DNA of 64,000 bases from Nocardiopsis alborubida (GTDB lineage: Bacteria; Actinomycetota; Actinomycetes; Streptosporangiales; Streptosporangiaceae): positions 62,001 to 126,000 of the forward strand of contig NZ_JAAXPG010000017.1 in the NCBI RefSeq assembly GCF_012396365.1, written 5' to 3'. Under the pieces are notes generated by a model, which saw nothing but the letters and a program-made list of their open reading frames with translations, was not told where the DNA came from and did no database searches. Positions within the stretch are counted from its first letter, which is position 1; each line of letters opens with the position of its first letter. Positions 35,091 through 43,783 of this stretch are shown piece by piece. The translations under genes and the position numbers were made by a program.

Positions 35091-38000
35091 ATGGATGATC
35101 TGTCGCACAGGTATCGCAACGCACTCGGCAACCTGACAGACGGGCCGTCCCGTCTGGCCGTCCTCGTCGACTCCTCGTCCCTGATGGACCTGCACCAGCG
35201 CAGTGTCGCGGAACTGGTCGAGGAGGCCGAGCGGGCGGGGGCGACGGTCGTCCGCTTCCACCCCGGCCACGCCGCGCACGCGCCGAGGATCCACGGCGCC
35301 GAGGCGGCCGTTCTCGTCACCGACACCCAGGACCGGGGTTGGCGCCAGCCGAAGCTGCGCTCCTGGGTCGCCGCACTCGCCTCGCGGATCCCCACCGCCG
35401 TCCTGCACCTCCTCGACCGCTCCGTGTGGTCCGGGGGGCCGCTCGCACCGCAGCCGATGCGCATGACGGCCCCGTCCCCCGTCTCCCCCGCCTCGTGGAC
35501 CCTCGCACGCGCCCCGGACGAGGGTTCCGACCCCGTTCTCCCCGCCGACGCGGCGGTACTGCCGGTCCTGGAGTGCGGACCGGAGGCCCTGGCGGAATGG
35601 GGCTCGGTGCTGGACGGCGGAGTCCGGGTGTGGGAGGCCGACGTGTGCGTCCTCCCGCCCGACGGCGCACGGCCGCCCAGCACCGCCCCCTGGGAGGCCG
35701 ACCCCGTGTCGCGCTTCCTGTCCCACGCCTCGCGCGGGGCCCGCGAACTCGCGGTACGCCTCACCCAGGCACCGGTGAACCTACCGGTCGCGGAGCTGAT
35801 CCAGCGCAACATCCCCCACGCTCCCCGCGACGGGCGCCTCGCCGTCACCGAGATCGCCGAGGTCTTCGGCGGCGAGCTGATGGACCCGACACTGCCCGCC
35901 GGCGACCTGCACGACCCGGCCGCCACCGCCCTGGAGTTCCTGCCCGGAGTGCGCAGGGACCTGCTCGGCAGGTTCGGCGACCTCAGCGTCATGCGGTCGG
36001 TGTACTACTCGCTCGGCATCGAGTTCAAGGACTCCGCCCGGATCTACCAGTGGCTGGCCCGGATCGAGACCGGAGCGCCCCTCGTCCCCTCGCTCGACGG
36101 GGAGGAGGGCCTGGCCAGGGCCGTGCTCCCCGCGCTGTCCGAGATGCCCGGCGAGTACCGGCGCTTCGCCGAGCACCTGCGCGCCGCGCTGGAGGGGGAC
36201 TCCGGTCCCGCGGTCCCCGACGCCGCCCCCGCTCCCTCCACCACCGCACGCCGCACGACCGCCGCACCCCGAGAGGAACCGAGTCCGACCGTGACCGACA
36301 CCCACGCCTCCGAGACGGAGTCCGCCCCCTCGGAGCCCACCGCCCTGCGCCCCCGGAGCCGTCAGCCCCGGACCAGGTCCCTGGCCAAGCTCCGCGGCGT
36401 GCCTCCGCACAACCTCAACTTCACCGGGCGCGAGAAGATCCTCGAACGCGTCCACGGCCTGCTGGAGGAGTCAGCGGGCGGGATCTACCTGCTGTCGGGC
36501 GGGGGCGGCATCGGCAAGACCCAGATCGCCATCGAGTACGCGCACCGGTACCGGGACGACTACGACCTGATCTGGTGGATCACCGCCAACAGCCCCGCCG
36601 ACATCCAGCAGTCCTACATGCACCTGGCCCGGCACCTGGGTGTGGCCGAGGACGGCGGCAACCTGGAGAGGACCGCCCAGCACGTCCGGGACGTGCTGGA
36701 GAGCGACCCCGAGGTGGGGCGCTGGCTCCTCGTCCTCGACGACGTCTCCGACCTGGACCAACTGGGTGCGGGGGAGATCCCCACCAACGGCCCCGGCGAC
36801 ATCATCATCACCTCACCCGACCAGAGCTGGATCCCCAGCGGGCGCAGCGAGGGCTCGGTCGTGCCCAGCCTGACCCCGGAGGAGAGCGTCGCCCTGCTCC
36901 GCAAGGTCTGCCCCCAGGGCCTGGAGGACGACGGGGACGCCCTCCGGATCGCCGAGCGTCTGGAGCACCTGCCCCTGGCCCTGGCCCAGGTGGGCTCCTA
37001 CCTGCGCGACTCCTTGATGAGCGTCGAGGACTTCCTCCAGCTGATCCAGGACAAGTTCGACGACTTCGTCACGCACGTGGAGTCGGAGGACCTGTACCCC
37101 CTGCCGCTGGCCGCCGCCTGGAACATGCAGCTCGACGACCTGCGGCGCGGCACGGGAGGCGACCGCGCGCTCAAGCGGATGGTCCGCGAGTTCGTCCAGC
37201 TGTGCGCGTTCTTCGGCCCCCGCCCGCTGGCGCGCACCCTCTTCCACCGGGCACGGGGTCTGAGCGCCAATCCCGAGCTGGCGCAGATCCTGGGCAACGA
37301 GATGGCCCTGTCCAGGGTGCTGCGCTACGTGAGCAGGCACAGCCTCGCCGAGTTCGACCGGACCAAGCACACCTTCCAGATGCACGTCACCTTCCAGACG
37401 GTCGTGCAGAACACGCTCGGCGACGAGGAACGCGTACGTTACCGGGACCTGGCCCACCGGCTCCTGGCGCAGAGCGACCCGCTCGGCCCCGAACTCCCGC
37501 AGAACTGGCCCGAGTACCAGCTGCTGTTCACCCACGTGACCGCCTCGGAGGCCTGGCGCAGCCACGACCTACAGGTCCGCGGACTGGTCTACAACGTGAT
37601 CATGTACCTGGTGGAGACGGGGAACGACAACGAGGCCCTGAACCTGGCGGACCGCGCCATCGAGTCCTGGTACGACGACACCGCACAGCGGTTCCAGGTG
37701 CAGCTGCTCCGCGCCCGGCTCCTCCGCGCCCAGGGCGACAACGAGACCGCCCTCTCCGAGGCCGAGCGGATGTACGCGGAGCAGACGGAGCTGGAGGGCG
37801 CGGAGAGCGAGGAGGCCCTGGACGCCTACCGCGCACGGGCCACCGCCCTGAGCAACCTCGGCCACTACGGCGAGGCCCTGACCATGTTCGAGGACATCCA
37901 CCGGATCAGGATCGCCCGGTTCACCGAGGACGATGAGAGCACCCTGAGCCTCGCGCATGACATCGCGGTCTGCCTGCGCCGCCTGGGCCGGTTCCAGGAC

Positions 38001-38876
38001 GCGCTCGACCTGGACCGCCGTACTCTCGAACAGCGCAAGTACGTGTTCGGGACGAACGGCATCCCCACCCTGCGCACGCGGCTGTCCATCGGTCTGAGCC
38101 TCATGGCCCTCGGGCACCTCCAGGAGGCCCGGGAGACGCTGGAGGACTGCCAGCGGCGCTTCGACGCCGCCGAGGCGGACGCCAGTGTCCACACCGCGGA
38201 CATCCCCGTCTTCCTCTCCGTGGTCCACCGCAGGCTCGGCGACCACGACCTGGCCCTGGAGCTGTCCGGGCAGGTGCGCGACGCCAACGCCCAGCGTCAC
38301 GGGCCGCACACCAGGCCGATGCTGCACATCAACAGCATCCACATGGTGAACCTGGCCCTCACCGGCCGGGTGGAGGAGGCCGAGGACCTGGCCGAGGACC
38401 TCCTGGAGCACATGGACGAGGAGTTCTCCAGCCGCCACCTCTTCCCCTGGGCCTCCCGGGCCAACGCGGCGATCGTGTTCCGGGCCGCGGGCGAGTACGA
38501 GCGGGCGTACGAACTCGACCGCGCGGCGTCGGAGGAGATCCGCGGCATCTTCCCGGACGCGCTGATCACCCTGGCCGCGGTCGAGGTCAACCTGGGCAAC
38601 GACCTGTTCTCGCTGGGACGGCTCAAGGAGGCTCGCGCCCAGGACACGGCCAGCGTGGAGCTGTGCCTGGAGAGCCTGGGCGAGCACCACCTCTTCCTGA
38701 CCACCGCACGGCGCAACCTGCTGATCAGCCGCCGGGCGCTGGGGGAGGACGTCCGGGAGGAGTGGGGAGCCCTGCGGGACCTGTACGCCGCCCGTTTCGG
38801 CCCGGACCACCACTTCGTGACCACGATGGCGGACTTCGTCCGGTTGGACACCGACATCATCCCGGTCGGGGGCTGA
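35091..38876 (+). CDS. STAND NTPase: SAV_2336 N-terminal domain, NB-ARC, TPR array (FxsT-like)
   Basis: A 1261-residue three-part protein. Residues about 1-330 match the SAV_2336-type N-terminal domain (RLAVLVDSSSLMDL, AAVLVTDTQDRGWRQPKLRS, RELAVRLTQAPVNLPVAELI). After a Pro/Thr-rich linker, an NB-ARC ATPase begins near 440 (NLNFTGREKILERV), with P-loop GGGGIGKTQIA at about 467-477, Walker B WLLVLDDVSD near 543 and the GLPLAL-like LEHLPLALAQVG near 623. Residues about 810-1240 are tetratricopeptide repeats (LSNLGHYGEALTMFEDI, CLRRLGRFQDALDLDRR and others). It resembles the TPR protein of FxSxx-COOH systems, but no FxsA peptide or FxsB radical SAM gene is in the window. Likely a ligand-gated switch controlling the adjacent protease. 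Confidence 0.85.
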   Translation: MDDLSHRYRNALGNLTDGPSRLAVLVDSSSLMDLHQRSVAELVEEAERAGATVVRFHPGHAAHAPRIHGAEAAVLVTDTQDRGWRQPKLRSWVAALASRIPTAVLHLLDRSVWSGGPLAPQPMRMTAPSPVSPASWTLARAPDEGSDPVLPADAAVLPVLECGPEALAEWGSVLDGGVRVWEADVCVLPPDGARPPSTAPWEADPVSRFLSHASRGARELAVRLTQAPVNLPVAELIQRNIPHAPRDGRLAVTEIAEVFGGELMDPTLPAGDLHDPAATALEFLPGVRRDLLGRFGDLSVMRSVYYSLGIEFKDSARIYQWLARIETGAPLVPSLDGEEGLARAVLPALSEMPGEYRRFAEHLRAALEGDSGPAVPDAAPAPSTTARRTTAAPREEPSPTVTDTHASETESAPSEPTALRPRSRQPRTRSLAKLRGVPPHNLNFTGREKILERVHGLLEESAGGIYLLSGGGGIGKTQIAIEYAHRYRDDYDLIWWITANSPADIQQSYMHLARHLGVAEDGGNLERTAQHVRDVLESDPEVGRWLLVLDDVSDLDQLGAGEIPTNGPGDIIITSPDQSWIPSGRSEGSVVPSLTPEESVALLRKVCPQGLEDDGDALRIAERLEHLPLALAQVGSYLRDSLMSVEDFLQLIQDKFDDFVTHVESEDLYPLPLAAAWNMQLDDLRRGTGGDRALKRMVREFVQLCAFFGPRPLARTLFHRARGLSANPELAQILGNEMALSRVLRYVSRHSLAEFDRTKHTFQMHVTFQTVVQNTLGDEERVRYRDLAHRLLAQSDPLGPELPQNWPEYQLLFTHVTASEAWRSHDLQVRGLVYNVIMYLVETGNDNEALNLADRAIESWYDDTAQRFQVQLLRARLLRAQGDNETALSEAERMYAEQTELEGAESEEALDAYRARATALSNLGHYGEALTMFEDIHRIRIARFTEDDESTLSLAHDIAVCLRRLGRFQDALDLDRRTLEQRKYVFGTNGIPTLRTRLSIGLSLMALGHLQEARETLEDCQRRFDAAEADASVHTADIPVFLSVVHRRLGDHDLALELSGQVRDANAQRHGPHTRPMLHINSIHMVNLALTGRVEEAEDLAEDLLEHMDEEFSSRHLFPWASRANAAIVFRAAGEYERAYELDRAASEEIRGIFPDALITLAAVEVNLGNDLFSLGRLKEARAQDTASVELCLESLGEHHLFLTTARRNLLISRRALGEDVREEWGALRDLYAARFGPDHHFVTTMADFVRLDTDIIPVGG

Positions 38877-39280
38877 GACACGGGTCCGGGAAACGCCCAG
38901 GAACGCTCCGGATCGTAGGACGCGACGTCAGGAGAGGGACGAGAGAAGGGACAACCACTCCTGACGGCCGAATACCAGCACACACCCGCCCGGATGGCGT
39001 GAATCGCGGAAGAGCACCCGGTGAGGTCCTCCCAGAGAGGCCTCACAGCAGTTCTCATGCCCTGCGGACCTTGACGACTTACGCCATCCGGTGCCGTCGC
39101 GTCCGTCGCACCAGCGGGCACGCGCGTCGTTTCGCCCGGTCATAACTGGTTCGTCCCACCGTTTCCTCCGCGCGGACGGCAGCGGAATCTCGCCTTTTGC
39201 GGACACTTGCCAGTATTTTACTTTCCGAGCTCTCCCACAGGAATAGCTTTCCCCTCCTCCAAGGAACGTGTGAGGTCAAA
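38877..39280. other. Gap between STAND and Trypco1 genes
   Basis: This 404-bp interval on the plus strand is occupied mostly by the DUF397 gene on the minus strand (38928-39143). The remaining 39144-39280 is AT-richer and should hold divergent promoters for DUF397 and Trypco1. No clear operator is seen. Confidence 0.5.
38928..39143 (-). CDS. Small DUF397 domain protein
   Basis: A 71-residue protein with the DUF397 pattern: GWRKSSRSAGHENCCEASLG, a short strand (HRVLFRDSRHPGG) and CVLVFGRQEWLSLLSSL. Expected residues W, KSS, C-x-E, RDS and the terminal W-x-x-L are present. DUF397 proteins usually accompany XRE-type regulators (BldB/WhiJ-like systems in Streptomyces); no such regulator is adjacent. 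It lies antisense-oriented between the STAND and Trypco1 genes. The ATG at 39143 has GGTGGGA about 10 nt upstream; a longer reading to 39206 is possible. Confidence 0.78.
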   Translation of the reverse strand: MTGRNDARARWCDGRDGTGWRKSSRSAGHENCCEASLGGPHRVLFRDSRHPGGCVLVFGRQEWLSLLSSLS

Positions 39281-39610
39281 GTGAACAAAGTGATCGACTT
39301 CGTCACCGATGACGGCACCGTGGTCAGCATCGAGTCGCTTCCCACCCGCAGGGAGGGCGCCTCCAACGTCTCCAAGAGGTCAGAAGAGGCCACCGGCGAC
39401 AAACGGCTCGACGACGTCCTGCTCCGGATCCGCAAGGTCGCCGAGGCGGTGTCCGGGCAGTTGCGGGAACTGTCCTCCGCCTCCCTCGCCCCCTCGGAGA
39501 CCGAGGTGGAGTTCGGGGTGAGCGTGACCGCCGAGGCCGGGGCCGTGGTCGTCAAGGGGAGCGCGGAGGCCACCTTCAACGTCAGGATGACCTGGTCGGG
39601 CAAGGGCTGA
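39281..39610 (+). CDS. Trypco1 (trypsin-co-occurring domain 1, CU044_2847 family) protein
   Basis: A 109-residue protein of the CU044_2847/Trypco1 type: an N-terminal strand pair (VIDFVTDDGTVVSIES), a helix (RLDDVLLRIRKVAEAVSGQL) and the diagnostic ending VEVEFGVSVTAEAGAVVVKG / AEATFNVRMTW (here TEVEFG). This domain is known from its recurrent linkage to trypsin-like proteases and STAND NTPases; it is suggested to be a regulatory or sensor partner. The GTG at 39281 has GAGG 5 nt upstream. A 17-bp hairpin follows the stop by 8 bp, ending the locus. Confidence 0.85.
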   Translation: MNKVIDFVTDDGTVVSIESLPTRREGASNVSKRSEEATGDKRLDDVLLRIRKVAEAVSGQLRELSSASLAPSETEVEFGVSVTAEAGAVVVKGSAEATFNVRMTWSGKG

Positions 39611-39618
39611 GCACACAC

Positions 39619-39659
39619 GGCGGTGGCCCGGGTCGCACGCCACGACCCGGGCCACCGCC
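39619..39659 (+). terminator. Strong hairpin terminator after Trypco1
   Basis: A perfect 17-bp stem (GGCGGTGGCCCGGGTCG and complement) with a 7-nt loop, 8 bp past the Trypco1 stop. Confidence 0.85.
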
Positions 39660-39730
39660 GACGGGAGGGGAACCCTCCGGTAGGCCGGCGCGGTGACCGG
39701 AAAGGTTCACCGCTCCGGCGCTGACCAGCG

Positions 39731-39787
39731 TGATCTTGTACTTATAGCGCGCCTCGACCGTCCAACCTCGCTATAAGTACAAGATCA
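39731..39787. repeat. 57-bp convergent-gene palindrome, copy 3 (inverted)
   Basis: Arms TGATCTTGTACTTATAGC (39731-39748) and its exact complement (39770-39787) pair over 18 of 18 bp. The 21-nt centre is the reverse complement of the centre of copy 1 at 20 of 21 positions, so this copy is inserted in the opposite orientation. It lies between the converging Trypco1 and nrdB genes, although Trypco1 already has its own terminator. Confidence 0.92.
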
Positions 39788-39824
39788 CCACGGAGAAAAA
39801 CCCCCTGGTTCACACCAGCAACAT

Positions 39825-40907
39825 CTAGTCCCAGTCCAGGCCGCCGCCGGTCTGGTACTCGATGACGCGGGTCTCGAAGAAGTTCTTCTCCTTCTGGAGG
39901 TCCATCATCTCGCTCATCCAGGGGAACGGGTTCTCCGTCTCACCGAAGATGGGCGCCAGGCCGATCTGCTCGGCGCGGCGGTCGGTGATGAAGTGCATGT
40001 ACTTCTCACACAGCTCCGAGTTGAGGCCGAGCACGCCGCGCGGCATGGTCTCGCGGCCGTAGGCCACCTCCAGCTCGCAGGCCTCGGTGAGCATCTGCCG
40101 GACCTCGGCCTGGAACTCCTCGCTCCACAGGTGCGGGTTCTCGATCTTGATCTGGTTGATCACGTCGATGCCGAAGTTCAGGTGGATCGACTCGTCGCGC
40201 AGGATGTACTGGTACTGCTCGGCGATGCCGACCATCTTGTTGCGGCGGCCCAGCGACAGGATCTGTGCGAAGCCGGTGTAGAACCACATGCCCTCGAAGA
40301 TCACGTAGAAGGCCACGAGGTCGCGCAGGAAGGCCTGGTCGGCCTCCGGGGTGCCCGTGCGGAACTCGGGGTCCTCCAGGTTCTGCGTGTACTTGAGCGC
40401 CCAGGCGTCCTTGGCGGTGATCGAGGGGACCTCGCGGTACATGTTGAAGAGCTCGCCCTCGTCCAGGCCGAGGCTCTCGCAGATGTACTGGAAGGTGTGG
40501 GTGTGCACCGCCTCCTCGAAGGCCTGGCGCAGCAGGTACTGGCGGCACTCGGGGTTGGTGAGCTGCCGGTACACGGCCAGCACGATGTTGTTGGCCACCA
40601 GCGACTCGGCCGTGGCGAAGAAGCCGAGGTTGCGCTTGAGCATGAGGCGCTCGTCCTCGGTCAGCCCGTCCCTGGACTTCCACAGCGCGATGTCGGCCTG
40701 CATGGCGACCTCGGTGGGCATCCAGTGGTTGTTGCAGCCCGCGAGGTACTTCTCCCACGCCCACGTGTACTTGAGCGGGAGCAGCTGGTTGACGTCGGCG
40801 CGGGCGTTGATCATCGCCTTGTCGTCGACGTTGACGCGCTCGGCGTCGCGCTCGATCTCACCGAGGCCGCTGGTGGCGCTCGCGCTGTTCTCGGAAACTG
40901 CGGTCAT
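39825..40907 (-). CDS. nrdB: Ribonucleotide reductase small subunit, class Ic-like (Phe in place of radical Tyr)
   Basis: A 360-residue R2 protein. The metal ligands read Glu101 ([12 protein letters not shown]), Glu132 and His135 ([10 protein letters not shown]), a Glu in [12 protein letters not shown], and Glu/His in [10 protein letters not shown]. The residue at the place of the radical Tyr (E. coli Tyr122) is Phe139, and the first ligand is Glu rather than Asp. This pair of changes is the mark of class Ic R2 (Chlamydia trachomatis), which uses a Mn(IV)/Fe(III) centre instead of a tyrosyl radical. The C-terminal tail (TGGGLDWD) should dock on NrdA. GGAAG precedes the ATG. It lies downstream of nrdA with an 18-bp hairpin between them. 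Confidence 0.93.
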   Translation of the reverse strand: MTAVSENSASATSGLGEIERDAERVNVDDKAMINARADVNQLLPLKYTWAWEKYLAGCNNHWMPTEVAMQADIALWKSRDGLTEDERLMLKRNLGFFATAESLVANNIVLAVYRQLTNPECRQYLLRQAFEEAVHTHTFQYICESLGLDEGELFNMYREVPSITAKDAWALKYTQNLEDPEFRTGTPEADQAFLRDLVAFYVIFEGMWFYTGFAQILSLGRRNKMVGIAEQYQYILRDESIHLNFGIDVINQIKIENPHLWSEEFQAEVRQMLTEACELEVAYGRETMPRGVLGLNSELCEKYMHFITDRRAEQIGLAPIFGETENPFPWMSEMMDLQKEKNFFETRVIEYQTGGGLDWD

Positions 40908-40991
40908 GCTGGGGTTTCTTCCGTTCTCCGGACGTACCGGAAGGGTCGTGGCTGGGTGGAGGGGCCAGGTGCCTCCGCGGCCCGGGGCCCG

Positions 40992-41032
40992 CCGGAGGGC
41001 GGGGGCGGCGTCGCGCCGCCCCCGCCCTCCGG
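40992..41032 (-). terminator. Strong intercistronic hairpin, nrdA-nrdB
   Basis: A perfect 18-bp stem (CCGGAGGGCGGGGGCGGC and complement) with a 5-nt loop, 38 bp after the nrdA stop and 85 bp before nrdB. It may terminate part of the transcription or stabilise the nrdA message, setting unequal nrdA:nrdB levels. Confidence 0.6.
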
Positions 41033-41069
41033 TCGCCGCACGGGGTCCGCGGCCGCCGGGACGGCGGTG

Positions 41070-43646
41070 CTACTGGCAGGCCTCGCACTCGGGGTCGTCG
41101 ATCGAGCAGGCCTGGCCGTCGACGATCTCGAACTCGTCCTCGTCGGCCGCGCCGCCGGTGGCGGCCCCCGGGTTCGGGGACGGGCTCGGGCTGGGCGCGG
41201 GGCTCGGCGTCGGTGCCGGGCTCGGCGCGGGCGACGCGACCGGGGCCGCCGGGGCGGCGGGGGTCGCGGCGACCGCGTTCAGGCGGCCGTCGGTGCCCTT
41301 GAGCGTGCTCTTCTCCACGTGGGTGGCGCTCTGCGAACGCAGGTAGTAGGTGGTCTTGAGACCGGAGCGCCACGCGCGGCGGTACAGCGAGTCCAGCTTC
41401 CTGCCGCTGGGGGCCGCCATGTACAGGTTCAGCGACTGGGCCTGGTCGATCCACTTCTGGCGGCGCGAACCGGCGTCCACCAGCCACTCGGGGTCGACCT
41501 CGAACGCGGTGGCGTAGAGGGCCTTGAGGTCGGCCGGGACGCGCTCGATGGCGCCGAGGCTGCCGTCGTGCATCTTCAGCGCGGAGACCATGTCGTCGTC
41601 CCACAGGCCGCGGGCCTTGAGGTCGCGCACCAGGTAGGGGTTGACCACGGTGAAGTCGCCGGACATGTTCGACTTGACGTACAGGTTGCGGTAGACCGGC
41701 TCGATCGACTGGCTCACGCCGGTGATGTTGGCGATGGTCGCGGTCGGGGCGATGGCCATGACGTTGGAGTTGCGCATGCCCGTGGCCTTGACGCGCTCGC
41801 GCAGCGAGTCCCAGTCCAGGGTCTCGCCCCGGTCCATGTCCAGGTCGCCGTCGCGCGACTCGGCCAGCAGGCGCAGCGAGTCGATCGGCAGCACGCCCTG
41901 GCTCCACAGCGAGCCCTCGAAGCTCTCGTAGGAGCCGCGCTCACCGGCCAGCTCCATGGAGGCCTCGATGGCGTAGTAGCTGATCAGCTCCATGCTCTCG
42001 TCGGCGAAGGTCACCGCGCCCTCGGAGGCGAACGGCGTGCGCAGCTTGAACAGGGCGTCCTGGAAGCCCATGAGGCCCAGGCCCACGGGGCGGTGGCGCA
42101 TGTTCGCGCGGCGCGCCTCGGGGATCGTGTAGAAGTTCACGTCGATGACGTTGTCGAGCATGCGCACGGCGGTGCGGACGGTGCGGCGCAGGCGCTCGGC
42201 GTCCAGACCGTCCGGGCCCGTGTGCTGGGCCAGGTTGACCGAGCCCAGGTTGCAGACCGCGACCTCGTCGGCGCTGGTGTTCAGGGTGATCTCGGTGCAC
42301 AGGTTGGAGGAGTGCACCACGCCGACGTGCTGCTGCGGCGAGCGCAGGTTGGACGGGTCCTTGAAGGTGATCCACGGGTGCCCGGTCTCGAACAGCATGG
42401 TCAGCATGCGCCGCCACAGGTCGACGGCCGGGAGGGTCTTGGAGACCTTGATCCGGCCCGCCGCGGCCTCGGCCTCGTAGTGGGTGTAGGCCTCGGCGAA
42501 CGCGGTGCCGTACTTGTCGTGCAGGTCGGGGACCTCGTCGGGCGAGAACAGGGTCCAGGTGCCGCCCTGCTCCACGCGCTGCATGAACAGGTCCGGAACC
42601 CAGTTCGCGGTGTTCATGTCGTGGGTGCGGCGGCGCTCGTCACCGGTGTTCTTGCGGAGGTCGAGGAACTCCTCGATGTCGATGTGCCAGGTCTCCAGGT
42701 AGGCGCACACCGCGCCCTTGCGCTTGCCGCCCTGGTTGACCGCGACGGCGGTGTCGTTGGCGATCTTCAGGAACGGCACGACGCCCTGGCTCTTGCCGTT
42801 GGTGCCGCGGATGTGCGAGCCCAGGCCGCGCACCGGGGTCCAGTCGTTGCCGAGGCCGCCGGAGTACTTGGACAGCATCGCGTTGTTGCTGATGCCGTGG
42901 AAGATGGCCTGGAGGTCGTCGCCCACGGTGGTGAGGAAGCAGGAGGACAGCTGCGCCCGCACGGTGCCCGAGTTGAACAGGGTGGGGGTGGAGGCCATGA
43001 AGTCGAACGAGGACAGCAGCTCGTAGAACTCGATGGCGCGGGCCTCGCGGTCGTCCTCGTTGAGGGCCAGACCCATGGCCACCCGCATGAAGAACGCCTG
43101 CGGCAGCTCGTAGCGCACCTCGTCGCTGTGCAGGAAGTAGCGGTCGTAGAGGGTCTGGATGCCCAGGAAGGTGAACTGCTCGTCGCGCTCGGGACGCAGC
43201 GCGGCGCCCAGACGGGCCAGGTCGAACTTGGCCAGCGCCGGGTCGAGCTGGCCGAGGTCGATGCCGCGGCCGACGTAGGCGGCGAGGTAGGCGGCGTAGC
43301 GCTCGCCCATCTCGGACTGGCCAGCGGCGTCGGGGACGCCGCTGATGAAGGTGAGGGCCTCGCGGCGCAGCTTGTCCAGCAGCAGACGGGCGGCCACGTA
43401 GGAGTAGTCCGGGTCGACCTCCACGAAGCTGCGGGCGGCCATGACCAGGGCGAGTTCCACCTCGGCGTCGGAGATGCCGGGGTAGAAGCCGCGCCGGGCC
43501 TCGGTGAGGACCTTCTCCGCCGAAACACCGGTGAGCCTCGCACAGGCCTCGGCTACGACGTGCTCGATCCGGTCGACGGCGGCGGGGGGGTTGCCGTCCC
43601 TGCTGGACCGAACGGATGCGGGCACGGCCTCGACGTCAAGGGTCAT
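41070..43646 (-). CDS. nrdA: Ribonucleotide reductase large subunit
   Basis: An 858-residue class I R1 protein. Active-site cysteines: Cys236 (RAQLSSCFL), thiyl-radical Cys450 ([10 protein letters not shown]) and Cys465 ([12 protein letters not shown]). The C-terminal redox tail ends [12 protein letters not shown], with a CxxC pair that passes electrons to the active site. Just before it is a roughly 45-residue Pro/Ser/Ala linker (repeats of PSPAPSPS), a long flexible tether. The N-terminal region lacks a full ATP-cone signature, so activity regulation may differ. The ATG at 43646 follows GGAG by 7 nt; further in-frame upstream codons lie inside the riboswitch leader and are not expected to be translated. 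It reduces ribonucleotides together with NrdB. Confidence 0.94.
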   Translation of the reverse strand: MTLDVEAVPASVRSSRDGNPPAAVDRIEHVVAEACARLTGVSAEKVLTEARRGFYPGISDAEVELALVMAARSFVEVDPDYSYVAARLLLDKLRREALTFISGVPDAAGQSEMGERYAAYLAAYVGRGIDLGQLDPALAKFDLARLGAALRPERDEQFTFLGIQTLYDRYFLHSDEVRYELPQAFFMRVAMGLALNEDDREARAIEFYELLSSFDFMASTPTLFNSGTVRAQLSSCFLTTVGDDLQAIFHGISNNAMLSKYSGGLGNDWTPVRGLGSHIRGTNGKSQGVVPFLKIANDTAVAVNQGGKRKGAVCAYLETWHIDIEEFLDLRKNTGDERRRTHDMNTANWVPDLFMQRVEQGGTWTLFSPDEVPDLHDKYGTAFAEAYTHYEAEAAAGRIKVSKTLPAVDLWRRMLTMLFETGHPWITFKDPSNLRSPQQHVGVVHSSNLCTEITLNTSADEVAVCNLGSVNLAQHTGPDGLDAERLRRTVRTAVRMLDNVIDVNFYTIPEARRANMRHRPVGLGLMGFQDALFKLRTPFASEGAVTFADESMELISYYAIEASMELAGERGSYESFEGSLWSQGVLPIDSLRLLAESRDGDLDMDRGETLDWDSLRERVKATGMRNSNVMAIAPTATIANITGVSQSIEPVYRNLYVKSNMSGDFTVVNPYLVRDLKARGLWDDDMVSALKMHDGSLGAIERVPADLKALYATAFEVDPEWLVDAGSRRQKWIDQAQSLNLYMAAPSGRKLDSLYRRAWRSGLKTTYYLRSQSATHVEKSTLKGTDGRLNAVAATPAAPAAPVASPAPSPAPTPSPAPSPSPSPNPGAATGGAADEDEFEIVDGQACSIDDPECEACQ

Positions 43647-43783
43647 ACAGCGGCTCCAACCTCGATAGAAGAGTCCCGGCGGGGAGGGGACGAGAAGCGA
43701 GGGTCGCGCGGCGCTTCCGGCGGACCGGCGCACTGGGTGCGCGCGGTCGTCCGGCCGGCGGGCCGCGGCGGCTCGTTCTCGAA

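Noticed and set aside
35091-38876. Complete FxSxx-COOH peptide-maturation system
   Set aside because: The TPR protein fits, but no FxsA-type short peptide or radical SAM/SPASM gene could be found in the gaps on either strand.
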